From Alphaproteobacteria bacterium (GTDB lineage Bacteria > Pseudomonadota > Alphaproteobacteria > Caulobacterales > Aquidulcibacteraceae), in assembly GCA_026400735.1 (NCBI GenBank), contig JAPLOL010000108.1, forward strand, positions 1 through 44,370: a stretch of DNA of 44,370 nt. The letters are read 5' to 3'. The notes beneath the pieces are model-generated. The model had not been told where the DNA came from. It searched no databases and saw only the letters and a program-made list of their open reading frames with translations. A program made the position numbers and the translations under genes. Below, one piece after another: positions 10,708-18,993 of the stretch (the first letter of the stretch is position 1; each line of letters starts with the position of its first letter).

Positions 10708-11654
10708 GCCGTGCGGCTCCGCGGATCGAGCGCGCGGTATGTGAGGTCCGCTGCGAGATTGAGAAGGATGATCAGGAACGAATAGATCAGCACCACGCCC
10801 ATCACGAGCGTGTAGTCACGCTGCTGCGCCGCGAGCACGAATTGCTTGCCGATGCCTGGCAAGGCGAACACCGTCTCAATTACAAACGAGCCGGCCATCA
10901 CTCCAGCGAGCGCAGGCCCGGCATATGAAACGATCGGCAGCATCGCGATCGGCAACGCGTGACGCCAGATCACCTGCCTCTCGGGCAACCCCTTCGCGCG
11001 CGCGGTGCGAATTGCATTGGAGCGCAAGGTTTCGATCATAGACGCCCGCATCAGACGCGACACCACAGCGATAATCGGCAGCGACAGCGTGAAAATCGGC
11101 AAAATCAAATAACGCAGGCCGTATTCATCTCGATAGAGCCCCGCCGTCGGCAACACCTTCCATTCCATGCCGAAGAAAAGCTGCATGATCGGTCCGACCA
11201 CCAGAGGCGGCAGACATACGCCTGCGATGGCCAGCGCCATGATGAGATAGTCTTGCGACTTGTTCTGCCGCAGCGCTGCAATCACACCGAGAAAAGTTCC
11301 GATCACCAGTGCCAAAGCCATTGCGCTGAGGCCAAGAATAGCGCTCGTCGGCGCGCCTTCCGCGATGATGTCGCCGACGTTCTTATCCTTGTAAGTCATC
11401 GACGGACCGAGATCGCCGCGAATGAGGCCGCCGCCGCGTTCGGGCGTCCCGATGAGATAGCGCAGCAATTGCTGCTCGACCGGCAGATTGAGCCCGTACT
11501 CTGCTTCAAGACGCCGTTCAATTTCGTGCGGTACTTGGCGTTCGCTGGTGAACGGGCCGCCAGGCGCCAAGTACATCAGCACGAACGCGGCAGCGATAAT
11601 TGCAAGCAATGTTGGTATCGCGAGCAGCAGACGCCGTACGGCTTGAGCTAGCAT
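10704..11654 (-). CDS. Peptide ABC transporter permease (OppB/DppB-like)
   Basis: A 316-residue inner-membrane permease that pairs with the OppC-like protein. The N-terminal first span LLLAIPTLLAIIAAAFVLMY leads into LAPGGPF, a standard OppB opening, then a periplasmic loop. Further spans follow, and then the EAA loop TARAKGLPERQVIWRHALP. The C-terminus GSFVIETVFALPGIGKQF is diagnostic of the family. It is first in its transcription unit; a possible TTGACA lies about 69 nt upstream on the minus strand (11723-11728), but with a poor -10. No ATP-binding subunit is nearby, so the ATPases must be encoded elsewhere or shared. Confidence 0.92.
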   Translation of the reverse strand: MLAQAVRRLLLAIPTLLAIIAAAFVLMYLAPGGPFTSERQVPHEIERRLEAEYGLNLPVEQQLLRYLIGTPERGGGLIRGDLGPSMTYKDKNVGDIIAEGAPTSAILGLSAMALALVIGTFLGVIAALRQNKSQDYLIMALAIAGVCLPPLVVGPIMQLFFGMEWKVLPTAGLYRDEYGLRYLILPIFTLSLPIIAVVSRLMRASMIETLRSNAIRTARAKGLPERQVIWRHALPIAMLPIVSYAGPALAGVMAGSFVIETVFALPGIGKQFVLAAQQRDYTLVMGVVLIYSFLIILLNLAADLTYRALDPRSRTA

Positions 11655-11750
11655 TCTCAGGTCCGTCCTGTGGCGCCGAAGCAGTGGCGAGGCGTGCGAA
11701 ACCTTGCTTCCCCGGCAAGCCGTGTCAACGTGGCGATGTAGGGTGGTGCG

Positions 11751-12188
11751 ATGAGCGAATTCAAACGCGTGACGCCAGACTTCGCCGTCGCGGCGCAGCT
11801 GGGAACTGACGATATCGCGCGTGCTGCGGCTGAGGGTTTTAAGACCATCATCGTCAACCGCCCCGACAACGAAACGCCTGGCCAGCCTTCCGCAGACGAA
11901 ATCAAGTCGGCCGCGGACGCCGCGGGGCTCGAATTCAGGTCGATACCCTTTTCTGGGCTCCCACCTGCCCCAGCGGTGGTTATGGAGACGGCCGAGGCCC
12001 TGGATGAGGCAAAGGGCCCTGTCCTTGCCTATTGCCGAAGCGGCACCCGCTCAATAACAGCCTGGGCTCTGGCGCAGGCGCTGGCGGGGAGCCATACGCC
12101 TGACGAAATTATCGCCTTGGCTCAAAAGGCAGGGTACGACTTATCGGGGGCGCGGGGGGCGCTTGAGACGCTGGCGCCCAAGGCTTAA
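11751..12188 (+). CDS. TIGR01244/DUF442 family sulfurtransferase-phosphatase-like protein (Blh N-domain)
   Basis: A single-domain protein of 145 residues related to the N-terminal domain of Blh/BigR-operon proteins. It has a rhodanese/PTP-like fold with the active-site loop CRSGTRS starting at Cys95. Other family landmarks are FKTIIVNRPDNE at residues 30-41 and the Pro-rich APAV stretch before the helix leading to the active site. The family is linked to sulfide handling or dual-specificity phosphatase activity; here no Blh metallo-beta-lactamase domain is fused. A separate metallo-beta-lactamase-fold gene does lie 1.1 kb downstream. Its TAA overlaps the stop of a minus-strand mini-ORF in the palindrome TTAA (12185-12188). 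Confidence 0.85.
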   Translation: MSEFKRVTPDFAVAAQLGTDDIARAAAEGFKTIIVNRPDNETPGQPSADEIKSAADAAGLEFRSIPFSGLPPAPAVVMETAEALDEAKGPVLAYCRSGTRSITAWALAQALAGSHTPDEIIALAQKAGYDLSGARGALETLAPKA

Positions 12189-12310
12189 CCGCCGAACGTT
12201 GGCAGCAAGAGTATCCACGCCGTCTTTAACAAGACGATCAGGGACAGGGCGAGCAGCACAGTGCGCACGCGATCCAAGGTAAACACACAGACGGCGACTG
12301 CGCTTTGCAT
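12185..12310 (-). CDS. Small single-TM hypothetical protein (41 aa)
   Basis: ATG 12310 to TAA 12185 encodes 41 residues: a short polar N-terminus, then TVLLALSLIVLLKTAWILLL as one predicted membrane helix, ending PTFGG. GAGG lies 6-7 nt before the ATG. The stop overlaps the stop of the convergent DUF442 gene, both inside TTAA. Small size, a hydrophobic core with a usable ribosome binding site, and perfect packing against the neighbour support a real gene. I do not recognise the family. Confidence 0.5.
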   Translation of the reverse strand: MQSAVAVCVFTLDRVRTVLLALSLIVLLKTAWILLLPTFGG

Positions 12311-12354
12311 GGCGCGCCTCGCTGCAAGCGCGGCGCCGCGGAGCCTTTAACCTC

Positions 12355-13305
12355 GTGACAGATGCGACGCCTCGTGTGTTTCAGACCTCTGGGTCTGTCT
12401 GGCTTAAGGACTTCGAGTTCGGGCTGACGGGACTCACCGTGCGCAAGACCGGCGCGCGCGTCCCCTATTCACCAACCATCATCAGCCAAGTGACGGCTTG
12501 GTTCCGCTATTTCTTCGCCGCCAAAGCGATCACGCCGCTTGAGCCGCGTTTCACGATCTTCTTCACGCCCGAGCGCGCGCGGCCTTGGTATCTCATCTTC
12601 TCCGTGTCGCGCGCTGCCGGCGCCAAGCTGGCGAAGGACGCCTCACAGGCAGACGTCGTCATGCAATTCGAGGATGCAACCTACAGCCCGAACGATCCGC
12701 CCGCGAAGGTAAAGCCCGGCGCAAAGTTGGTGAACTTCAATTGCCGCGATGTTTCGAAATCAAACGTCTCGCGCGCCTGTGCAGCGGCATTTGGCAATCC
12801 TCTGGCGGTCGATCCCGCGACGTTTACCGGGCTTGCCGTCGAGAAGTCAGAGATTAACGCCGCGCACGACGGTCACATCGTGCAGTGCCCGACAACGCCG
12901 GTTCCCGGACGCGTTTATCAACGCGTCGTCGATAACCGTATGCACGCCGACCTCAATCTTGTGGAAGACCTCCGCACCTGCACGATCGGCGGCAAGCCGG
13001 TGTGCGTATTCATCAAACGGCGCGAAGTAACCAAGCGCTTCTTGAATACGAATACGGAAGTGCTGCTGCGGACGCCGGAAGAAGTCTTCAGCCGCGAAGA
13101 GATGGACCAGATCAGCGCCTTCACGCGCGAGATCGGCCTGGATTGGGGCGGTGTGGATGTTCTGCGTGATCGCAATGACGGTAAACTCTACATCGTCGAC
13201 GCCAACAAGACCGACATGGGACCGCCAATCGGGCTCAACCTGCCGGACAAGATCAAGGCCACCTATATGTTGCGGGATGGCTTCCGTAAGTTCGTCCTCG
13301 GCTGA
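12355..13305 (+). CDS. ATP-grasp-like hypothetical protein
   Basis: A protein of 316 residues starting at GTG 12355 and lacking a signal peptide. The C-terminal third looks like an ATP-grasp ligase core: FTREIGLDWGGVDVLRD followed by LYIVDANKTDMGPP, which resembles the metal- and ATP-binding end of D-Ala-D-Ala-ligase/RimK-like folds (acidic D then N). The middle contains KPVCVFIKRREVTKRF, a possible beta-strand pair carrying the lysine. The N-terminal half (aromatic VTAWFRYFFAAK; PERARPWYLIFSVSR) has no family I know. Substrate unknown. It is followed after 9 nt by a metallo-beta-lactamase-fold gene and probably shares a transcript. A carbohydrate- or peptide-modifying ligase is possible but unproven. 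Confidence 0.7.
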   Translation: MTDATPRVFQTSGSVWLKDFEFGLTGLTVRKTGARVPYSPTIISQVTAWFRYFFAAKAITPLEPRFTIFFTPERARPWYLIFSVSRAAGAKLAKDASQADVVMQFEDATYSPNDPPAKVKPGAKLVNFNCRDVSKSNVSRACAAAFGNPLAVDPATFTGLAVEKSEINAAHDGHIVQCPTTPVPGRVYQRVVDNRMHADLNLVEDLRTCTIGGKPVCVFIKRREVTKRFLNTNTEVLLRTPEEVFSREEMDQISAFTREIGLDWGGVDVLRDRNDGKLYIVDANKTDMGPPIGLNLPDKIKATYMLRDGFRKFVLG

Positions 13306-13314
13306 GATCCGCTA

Positions 13315-14217
13315 ATGGCGGCGAAAATCCCCTTCGTCCGTGACATGGACTTTGAGTATGAGAAGGCTCAGCAGGTCTCCCCGCTGATACGCCGACTCGT
13401 CGCCAATAATCCTGGACCGTTCACGTTCAGAGGCACTGGCGTCTACATCATCGGCCACGGCGAAGTGGCGATTATCGACCCAGGTCCGGACGATCAAGCC
13501 CACATCGACGCGTTGTTGAAGGCCGTCGAAGGCGAGACGGTCACGCACATTCTCGTCACGCACCGGCACATGGATCACTCGCCCGCCGCGCATCCGTTGG
13601 CGGAGCGTACCGGCGCGAAAGTGTACGCAAGCACGCTGCCGCCGAAGCCGAGCGATTGCGATGCGCTGCGCCTCGAAGCCAGCGACGACCACTACTTCAC
13701 GCCAGACATCAACGTCGAAGACGGCCAGCGTTTCAGTGGGCCAGGCTGGACGATCGAAGCCGTGTTCACGCCAGGCCATACGACCAACCACATGGCGTAC
13801 GCGCTGATCGAAGAGAACGCCCTCTTCCCCGGCGATCACATCATGGGCTGGTCAACCACCGTCATCGGCCCGCCCGATGGCGACATGACCGACTACTTCA
13901 ACAGCCTCGAGAAAGTGCGCGATCGCAACTACGCGAGCCTGTGGCCGACGCACGGCCCGCAGGTGCACGATGCTTCAAATTTCGTGCAAGCGTTCATCGA
14001 TCACCGCCTTGAGCGCGAAGCGCAGATCCTCGCGCAGATGAGGGCTGGCAAAACCAACATCAAAGACATGGTTTCGGTGATCTACGCCGACGTGGACAAG
14101 CGTCTGCACCCGGCAGCGTGCCACTCGGTGCTCGCGCACATGATTAGGCTTGTTCAGCTTGGGCGTGTGGTCAGCATGGACCCGCCCTGCGTCGATACGG
14201 AATACCGGCTCGCTTAA
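13315..14217 (+). CDS. MBL-fold metallo-hydrolase (LACTB2-like)
   Basis: A 300-residue metallo-beta-lactamase superfamily hydrolase. The metal-binding motif HxHxDH is present as THRHMDHSPAA near residue 85, with the further metal ligands in FTPGHTTNH and LFPGDHIMGW and a final WPTHGP. After residue 215 a helical tail fits the winged-helix domain common to LACTB2-type proteins. These act as nucleases or thioester hydrolases in different organisms, so the activity is open. No signal peptide, so cytoplasmic. The gene starts 9 nt after the ATP-grasp-like gene. Its stop TAA overlaps that of an opposite-strand mini-ORF at TTAA 14214-14217. Confidence 0.88.
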   Translation: MAAKIPFVRDMDFEYEKAQQVSPLIRRLVANNPGPFTFRGTGVYIIGHGEVAIIDPGPDDQAHIDALLKAVEGETVTHILVTHRHMDHSPAAHPLAERTGAKVYASTLPPKPSDCDALRLEASDDHYFTPDINVEDGQRFSGPGWTIEAVFTPGHTTNHMAYALIEENALFPGDHIMGWSTTVIGPPDGDMTDYFNSLEKVRDRNYASLWPTHGPQVHDASNFVQAFIDHRLEREAQILAQMRAGKTNIKDMVSVIYADVDKRLHPAACHSVLAHMIRLVQLGRVVSMDPPCVDTEYRLA

Positions 14218-14342
14218 GCGAGATTGATGCCCGCGACGTCCACGAAGCGATGCAGCGCGACAGCCACACCGAGCAACAGGGCGACCCCAAACACGCCGCC
14301 AAGCGTGCGCCACAGCACTTTGGTGAGAGCGGTTCTGTTCAT
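14214..14342 (-). CDS. Small single-TM hypothetical protein (42 aa)
   Basis: ATG 14342 to TAA 14214 encodes 42 residues: MNRTALTKVLWRT, then a predicted membrane helix GGVFGVALLLGVAVAL, then a short polar tail HRFVDVAGINLA. A GGAG lies close to the ATG (only 2 nt apart, tight for a Shine-Dalgarno). The stop codons of this ORF and the convergent hydrolase overlap in TTAA, the same arrangement as at 12185. No family recognised. The positive-inside charge pattern supports an N-in membrane peptide. Confidence 0.45.
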   Translation of the reverse strand: MNRTALTKVLWRTLGGVFGVALLLGVAVALHRFVDVAGINLA

Positions 14343-14430
14343 TGCTCCAATATAGGGAGCTTTGGTATAGGAATTGGCTACGCGCGCCGCTTTTCACAGT
14401 TAGCGACGCGTTAGCGAATTGGGCGCGCCC

Positions 14431-14661
14431 TTAGTGAACCGTCGGCGATGGCTCGCTGAAATCCTCGAGCGTGACGATGCAGCCTTCGTGGCGCAGGTCG
14501 CGGATTTGAAAGCCGGTAGCGCCCAAATCTTCGCGGACGGTAGCGCCCCACAGGATCGCCTGCAGGCGCGCAGTGGCGAGTTCGACATCCAAGGGATCGC
14601 GGATCTGGCAGACGGCGTTCTCTTCCGTCGTCTCTTTCAGGAATTCTATCCGATAGCGCAT
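14431..14661 (-). CDS. Small conserved-looking hypothetical protein (76 aa)
   Basis: ATG 14661 to stop at 14431 gives 76 residues opening MRYRIEFLKETTEEN and continuing with alternating hydrophobic/polar residues; ATARLQAILWGAT looks like an amphipathic helix, and LRHEGCIVTLEDFSE like a closing beta-strand. No signal peptide or membrane span. It looks like a small cytosolic alpha/beta protein. Longer in-frame starts exist upstream, but the extra residues have shadow-like composition. It lies downstream of the 14897 lipoprotein gene, separated by a probable terminator, so it should have its own promoter. Function unknown. Confidence 0.6.
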   Translation of the reverse strand: MRYRIEFLKETTEENAVCQIRDPLDVELATARLQAILWGATVREDLGATGFQIRDLRHEGCIVTLEDFSEPSPTVH

Positions 14662-14764
14662 CGTGGCTGCCCCAGTCGTCGGAGGGCAAATGCTACGCCT
14701 GGGCGCTGCGCCTGCGAATTCAGGCAGGTGGCCTATGCCGTTTGACCTATGCCGCCACACACAG

Positions 14765-14793
14765 AAACGGCCCCGGTGGTCCCGGAGCCGTTT
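14765..14793 (-). terminator. Strong hairpin downstream of the 14897 lipoprotein gene
   Basis: Inverted repeat AAACGGC (14765-14771) with GCCGTTT (14787-14793), plus an inner CCGG pair (14773-14776 with 14782-14785), about 11 bp of stem with one bulge. On the minus strand it ends GTTTCTGTGTG, a weak T-tract. It lies 104 nt beyond the lipoprotein stop and before the 14661 gene. Confidence 0.55.
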
Positions 14794-14896
14794 CAATGGC
14801 GTCGAATAACCTGGTCCAAAGGGGGCGGTCGTGGGGTCGTGCCTTCAGCGCGGTCTGGCGGAAGAACGCCGAACCCCGCCCCCGGTTCCACCGTAA

Positions 14897-15382
14897 TTAG
14901 CGGCACGTTCGCGAGACCGGCTCGACTGGAAAACCTTCAGGCTGAATGCGGGAAAAGTACGCCACGACTTCGGTGGTCGCGCGTGGCGCCGAGAACCGGG
15001 GGAGCTCGGATTGCACGAGATACAAGCGACCATCGGGTTCAATCTGCAGCATGCTGTATATAAAATTCACGTCCCGCAACGGCGCTTCGTAGTGCGCGCG
15101 GCAGCGCCCTAGTTGAATGTCGAATAGCCAAAGCTGTCCTGGCGTCGGCTTGATCTCTCTTCCGGACCCGTCTTCGATTAGAAACGGCCAGGCCAACCAC
15201 CCGCGGCGCCATGTTTCCGTATGAATTTTTCCGTCATTCTCCTCCCAACGGGAGGCAGACCTAAGCAGTTCTATTGTTCCGCCTGTGTTGTTGAGTAAGA
15301 AGATTCTGACAGCAGGCTGGCATGCTTGCAGCGAAAGGAGCGCAGCGAACATGAGTGCGGTCGCTGCGCGTCTCGGAAACAT
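14897..15382 (-). CDS. Hypothetical lipoprotein
   Basis: A 161-residue protein with a type II signal: MFPRRAATALMFAALLSLQAC, lipobox LQAC with Cys21. The mature part has a predicted beta-rich character, opening RIFLLNNTGGTIELLR and later GQLWLFDIQLGRCRAHYE and IEPDGRLYLVQ. No family recognised. The start is fixed by GGAGG seven nt upstream of ATG 15382; the frame stays open another 258 nt upstream, but that stretch overlaps the acyl-CoA ligase end and reads as shadow. It sits 128 nt downstream of the ligase on the same strand, so read-through is possible. Likely outer-membrane or periplasmic. Confidence 0.75.
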   Translation of the reverse strand: MFPRRAATALMFAALLSLQACQPAVRIFLLNNTGGTIELLRSASRWEENDGKIHTETWRRGWLAWPFLIEDGSGREIKPTPGQLWLFDIQLGRCRAHYEAPLRDVNFIYSMLQIEPDGRLYLVQSELPRFSAPRATTEVVAYFSRIQPEGFPVEPVSRTCR

Positions 15383-15510
15383 CCAACACCCTCCGCGCTC
15401 CATTGAACGCGAGTAGCCGGCATTGACAACACAGGCATTCGCAACGCGCCGCTCGTTGAATGCATGGCTCGCGCGGATCTCCGCAGACCCCAGTACGTTG
15501 ACGGCCGTTC

Positions 15511-17166
15511 CTACTCGGCGGCTTGGGTACTCGGCAGTTTGTAGTCCTTGAACTGCTCCCGTAGCGCCAGCTTGTTGATCTTGCCGGTCGCTCCGAGCGG
15601 GATCGCCTCGACGAACTGAACATCGTCCGGCGTCCACCACTTGGCGATCTTGCCTTCGAGAAACCGGAGCACTCCCTCTTTGGTCGGAGTAGCGCCCGGC
15701 TTGGGCTGAATGATCAGCAATGGCCGCTCATCCCACTTCGGATGCGCGACGCCGATCACCGCTGCGTTGGCGACGCCGTCTGCCCCCATGGCGATGTTCT
15801 CGATGTCGATCGAGCTGATCCACTCGCCACCGGACTTGATGACGTCTTTGGCGCGGTCAGTGATCTGCATGATGCCAAGCGGATCGATGGTCGCGACGTC
15901 GCCCGTATCAAAGTAGCCGCAAGTTTCGAGACACTCGCCGCGGTCGTTCTTGGCGCCCGCATTCTTGAAGTAAGCACGCGCCACCGACGGCCCGCGCACC
16001 ATGAGCCGGCCGAAGGCCTTGCCGTCATGCGGAATGCGCTTGCCGTCATCGTCGACGATTTTCATCTCGACCGTGAACGGCACCCGCCCCTGCTTCATCT
16101 TGGCTTTGATCTGGCTCTCATGGTCTTGCTCATAGTGATCGGGCAGCAATTTGCCGGTGGTGCCGATCGGGCTCATCTCGGTCATCCCCCAAGCGTGGAT
16201 GACCTCGACGCCATAATCTTCTTCGAACGCGCGCAGCACGACCTCAGGAATGGCTGAGCCACCGATGGCGACTCGCTTCAGCGTCGTGGGCTTCAGATTG
16301 TTCTCACGTAGGAATCCCAAGAGCCCCTGCCAAACTGTCGGCACGGCCGCGGTGAACGTGACCTTCTCGCCTTCCAGCAATTCATAGACACTTTGCCCAT
16401 CCAGCTTTGCGCCAGGCATGACAAACTTCGCACCACACATCGGCGCGACGAAAGCGATGGCCCAGGCATTAGCGTGGAACATCGGCACGATCGGAAGCAC
16501 AACGTCGCGCGCGCCACAGCCGAACACGTCTGTCTGATTGGCGGCCATGGCGTGAAGCACGTTCGAGCGGTGCGAGTAGAGCACACCCTTTGGATCACCC
16601 GTCGTGCCGGACGTATAGCAAAGCCCGCACGCAGTGTTCTCATCGAAGCCGCCCCACTGGGCTTCTTCGGATTGGCCGGCAATGAAGTCTTCGTACGCAA
16701 TCACCGGAACGGAAGCCTTCGGCGCCTTCCCGCTATCGGTCAGCGCTACGTAGAGCTGGACCGTCTTCAGCAGCGGCGCGATCTTCTCGACGATCGGCGT
16801 GAACGTCGTGTCGAAGAAAAGGATCTTGTCCTCGGCGTGATTGATGATCCACGCGATCTGCTCGGGGAAGAGGCGCGGGTTTACGGTGTGCAGCACCGCG
16901 CCCATGCACATGGTGCCGTACCAGGCTTCCAAATGGCGGTCGGTGTTCCACGCGAGCGTGGCAATGCGATCGCCCATCGCAATCGAGCGCTCGCGCAGCG
17001 CATTAGTAACCTGCTTGGCGCGGCGCGTGATGTTTGCGTAGGTCGTACGCCGGAGCGTGCCGTCCTCGACGCTGCGGGTCACCACCTCGCGGTTCGGGAA
17101 GGCGTTGTTGGCGTGCTCGAGAATTCTATCGACCGTCAACGGCCAATTCTGCATGAGCCCGAGCAT
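15511..17166 (-). CDS. Medium/long-chain fatty acyl-CoA ligase (AlkK-like)
   Basis: AMP-forming acyl-CoA synthetase of 551 residues that activates fatty acids to acyl-CoA in the cytoplasm. The P-loop-like motif [18 protein letters not shown], the aromatic [10 protein letters not shown], the hinge [12 protein letters not shown] plus [15 protein letters not shown], and the C-terminal catalytic Lys in [10 protein letters not shown] are all intact. Overall it resembles the AlkK/medium-chain branch (opening [16 protein letters not shown]). GGGAG lies 9 nt before ATG 17166. A lone gene: pdxH upstream ends 99 nt away, and a candidate promoter lies in that gap. Chain-length preference cannot be read from sequence. 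Confidence 0.9.
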   Translation of the reverse strand: MLGLMQNWPLTVDRILEHANNAFPNREVVTRSVEDGTLRRTTYANITRRAKQVTNALRERSIAMGDRIATLAWNTDRHLEAWYGTMCMGAVLHTVNPRLFPEQIAWIINHAEDKILFFDTTFTPIVEKIAPLLKTVQLYVALTDSGKAPKASVPVIAYEDFIAGQSEEAQWGGFDENTACGLCYTSGTTGDPKGVLYSHRSNVLHAMAANQTDVFGCGARDVVLPIVPMFHANAWAIAFVAPMCGAKFVMPGAKLDGQSVYELLEGEKVTFTAAVPTVWQGLLGFLRENNLKPTTLKRVAIGGSAIPEVVLRAFEEDYGVEVIHAWGMTEMSPIGTTGKLLPDHYEQDHESQIKAKMKQGRVPFTVEMKIVDDDGKRIPHDGKAFGRLMVRGPSVARAYFKNAGAKNDRGECLETCGYFDTGDVATIDPLGIMQITDRAKDVIKSGGEWISSIDIENIAMGADGVANAAVIGVAHPKWDERPLLIIQPKPGATPTKEGVLRFLEGKIAKWWTPDDVQFVEAIPLGATGKINKLALREQFKDYKLPSTQAAE

Positions 17167-17200
17167 CGCGAACGTCTCCCGTTTGTTTTTCGTTGTGGCA

Positions 17201-17231
17201 ATTAAAGCGGCGCCGGGCGGCTCGGTGTCAA
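17201..17231 (-). promoter_or_regulatory. Candidate promoter of the acyl-CoA ligase gene
   Basis: On the minus strand TTGACA (17226-17231) and TTTAAT (17201-17206) are separated by 19 nt, about 35 nt upstream of the ATG at 17166. An imperfect inverted repeat, GGTGT 17224-17228 with ACACC, overlaps the -35 and could be a FadR/TetR-like operator. Matched by eye. Confidence 0.35.
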
Positions 17232-17265
17232 ATCCTGAACACCTGAATCGAAGTTTACGCGCCCG

Positions 17266-17931
17266 TCAGGGGTAAAGGCGCGAGGTCCGCCAAGGCTGGC
17301 TCGGATCATCTCGCATGAAGGTCAGCCGATCGTGCAGGCGAAACGGGCGATCGCGCCAAAACTCGAAGCTGAGCGGCGTCAGCTTGTAGCCGCGCCAATA
17401 ATCCGGTCGCGGCACCTCCCCGACCCCGTACTTCAGCGCATACTCGGCGATGCGCTTCTCCAGCGCCAATCGATCTTCAAGCGGACGAGACTGCGCGCTG
17501 GCCCACGCGCCCAACCGCGCGCCACGATCGCGGCTTTTGAAATAGGCGTCCGCCTCCGCATCCGAGACGAACGAAATCACGCCCCGCGCGCGCACCTGGC
17601 GGCGAAGCGACTTCCAATGAAACACGATTGCCGCGCGCTGGTTCTCGCCAAGCTGCGTCCCCTTCGCGCTTTCCGCGTTGGTGTAGAAAACGAAGCCGCC
17701 ATCTTCGAAGCTCTTCATCAGCACCATACGCACATCGGGGAAACCCGATGCGTCGGCGGTCGCGAGCGCCATACCGTTCGGATCGTTCGGCTCCTTGTCT
17801 TTGGCCTCCTTGAACCAGCGCTCGAACAGCGCGAACGGCTCGTTCTCGACGAACAGCGCCGCATCGTCCGGCGGCGGCGTGGCCGTGGGATCGTATTTCG
17901 GCGAGGGCGGTATGAGATCGTCGCCTGACAT
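17266..17931 (-). CDS. pdxH: Pyridoxamine 5'-phosphate oxidase
   Basis: FMN-dependent oxidase of 221 residues that makes pyridoxal 5'-phosphate from PNP or PMP, the last step of vitamin B6 synthesis and salvage. Family motifs: [22 protein letters not shown] with the FMN-binding Arg, [13 protein letters not shown], the Arg-rich LRRQVRARG, and the C-terminal signature [14 protein letters not shown] with WRTSRLYP at the very end. The start ATG 17931 has GGAG 6 nt upstream and gives [11 protein letters not shown]; the frame extends upstream but only as low-quality sequence. It diverges from the HExxH protein gene across 93 nt. Confidence 0.95.
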   Translation of the reverse strand: MSGDDLIPPSPKYDPTATPPPDDAALFVENEPFALFERWFKEAKDKEPNDPNGMALATADASGFPDVRMVLMKSFEDGGFVFYTNAESAKGTQLGENQRAAIVFHWKSLRRQVRARGVISFVSDAEADAYFKSRDRGARLGAWASAQSRPLEDRLALEKRIAEYALKYGVGEVPRPDYWRGYKLTPLSFEFWRDRPFRLHDRLTFMRDDPSQPWRTSRLYP

Positions 17932-18024
17932 GGCTTCTCCGGCTATGGCATCGCTTCTAGCACGGCTGGCGCGCGCATCCGAACCCGCGAACCGACGCAT
18001 CTTAGAGGCAAACGGGGAATCGTG

Positions 18025-18948
18025 ATGAGGCACATAGTTCTGGCGCTCGCGGCGCTCTTGCTCAGCGCCGGCACGGCAGCGGCCCAACACTATCAACTGA
18101 TCGACCTCACCGGGGCCTTCACCGCAGCTTATGACCGAACGGAAGGCATGCCGATGCCGCTCCGGATCAAGGCGTTCAAAACCGACGTCGCCGACCAATT
18201 CCCCGAATTCTACGGCCGCCAGCGCTACCCCAGCATGTCACAAGCCGACTACGACGCCCGCATTGGCCGCACCATCGAAGGCTTCGCCGCCATCCGCGAG
18301 CGCTTCTCCAGCAAAGCCTCACAATTCGCCGCGCTGCTCGATCCCGCCTACGCCTCGTTCGTTCGCGAATTTCCCGACATGGGCGACGTGGGCCAGATTT
18401 ATCTCATCCACAGCATGGGCGAGATGGACGGCGGCACGCGCAACTTCACCGGCTCGAACAACGTGCTCATCTTCGGCGCCGATGTAATGGGCCGCGCGCA
18501 CTCGTACGCAGACGAAGAGCCGTTCTTCCATCACGAACTCTTCCACGTTTATCACGCGCGCAGGTTCGGCGGTTGCGAGCAAGTATGGTGCAGCCTCTGG
18601 ACCGAAGGGCTCGCGGTTTACGTCGCCAAGACGCTGAACCCCGACGCCACGGAAGAGCAATTGTTGCTGACCGTGCCGGAAGATATTCCCGCCGCCGTCG
18701 ATCCTAACCTGCGCGAGGCGGTCTGCGCCGTGCGCGAGCGCTTCAACACCTCGCGCGACATCGGCGCGCTGTTCAGCTCGGATCGCCTTAATCCGCACCT
18801 GCCGCCGCGCTTTGCGTACTATGTCGGCTACCTCGTCGCGCGTGAGGCCGGTCGCACGCGCAGCATTCAGGAACTTGCGCAGCTTGATCAGGCCGCCGCA
18901 CGCCCGATCGTTGAAGCGTCTTTGGCGAGACTGGCGCGCTGCACGTGA
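18025..18948 (+). CDS. Secreted putative zinc metallopeptidase (HExxH)
   Basis: A 307-residue exported protein. Residues 1-20 are a Sec signal peptide ([20 protein letters not shown]). The zinc motif HELFH is at residues 170-174 in [11 protein letters not shown], and a candidate third ligand Glu194 follows in [10 protein letters not shown], 20 residues later, the spacing of gluzincins and DUF2268-like proteases. Before it lie an aromatic, acid-rich helix region and LIFGADVMG. The family is not named with certainty. ATG 18025 is preceded directly by GTG 18022; GGGGA lies upstream and either start gives the same signal. It stands 45 nt before aroC on the same strand; no functional link is evident. 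Confidence 0.75.
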   Translation: MRHIVLALAALLLSAGTAAAQHYQLIDLTGAFTAAYDRTEGMPMPLRIKAFKTDVADQFPEFYGRQRYPSMSQADYDARIGRTIEGFAAIRERFSSKASQFAALLDPAYASFVREFPDMGDVGQIYLIHSMGEMDGGTRNFTGSNNVLIFGADVMGRAHSYADEEPFFHHELFHVYHARRFGGCEQVWCSLWTEGLAVYVAKTLNPDATEEQLLLTVPEDIPAAVDPNLREAVCAVRERFNTSRDIGALFSSDRLNPHLPPRFAYYVGYLVAREAGRTRSIQELAQLDQAAARPIVEASLARLARCT

Positions 18949-18993
18949 ACTGATTTGCCGGGACTCGTGGCTTATGTCAGTTAGGCCCGGCCC

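Noticed and set aside
11700-11728. Possible oppB promoter on the minus strand (TTGACA at 11723-11728)
   Set aside because: The -35 is good but the 17-nt-spaced -10 (AAGGTT) is poor. Not strong enough to list as a feature.
14765-14896. tRNA-like look of the GC-rich stretch with GGTTCCACC
   Set aside because: No acceptor, D or anticodon arm can be drawn around the GGTTC, and a terminator hairpin explains part of it.
14749-15063. Plus-strand ORF of 104 residues opposite the lipoprotein gene
   Set aside because: It crosses the terminator hairpin and is antisense to a supported lipoprotein; composition is Arg/Pro/Gly-rich.
16393-17205. 270-residue plus-strand ORF opposite the acyl-CoA ligase
   Set aside because: Antisense to a gene with intact AMP-binding motifs. 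No signature of its own.
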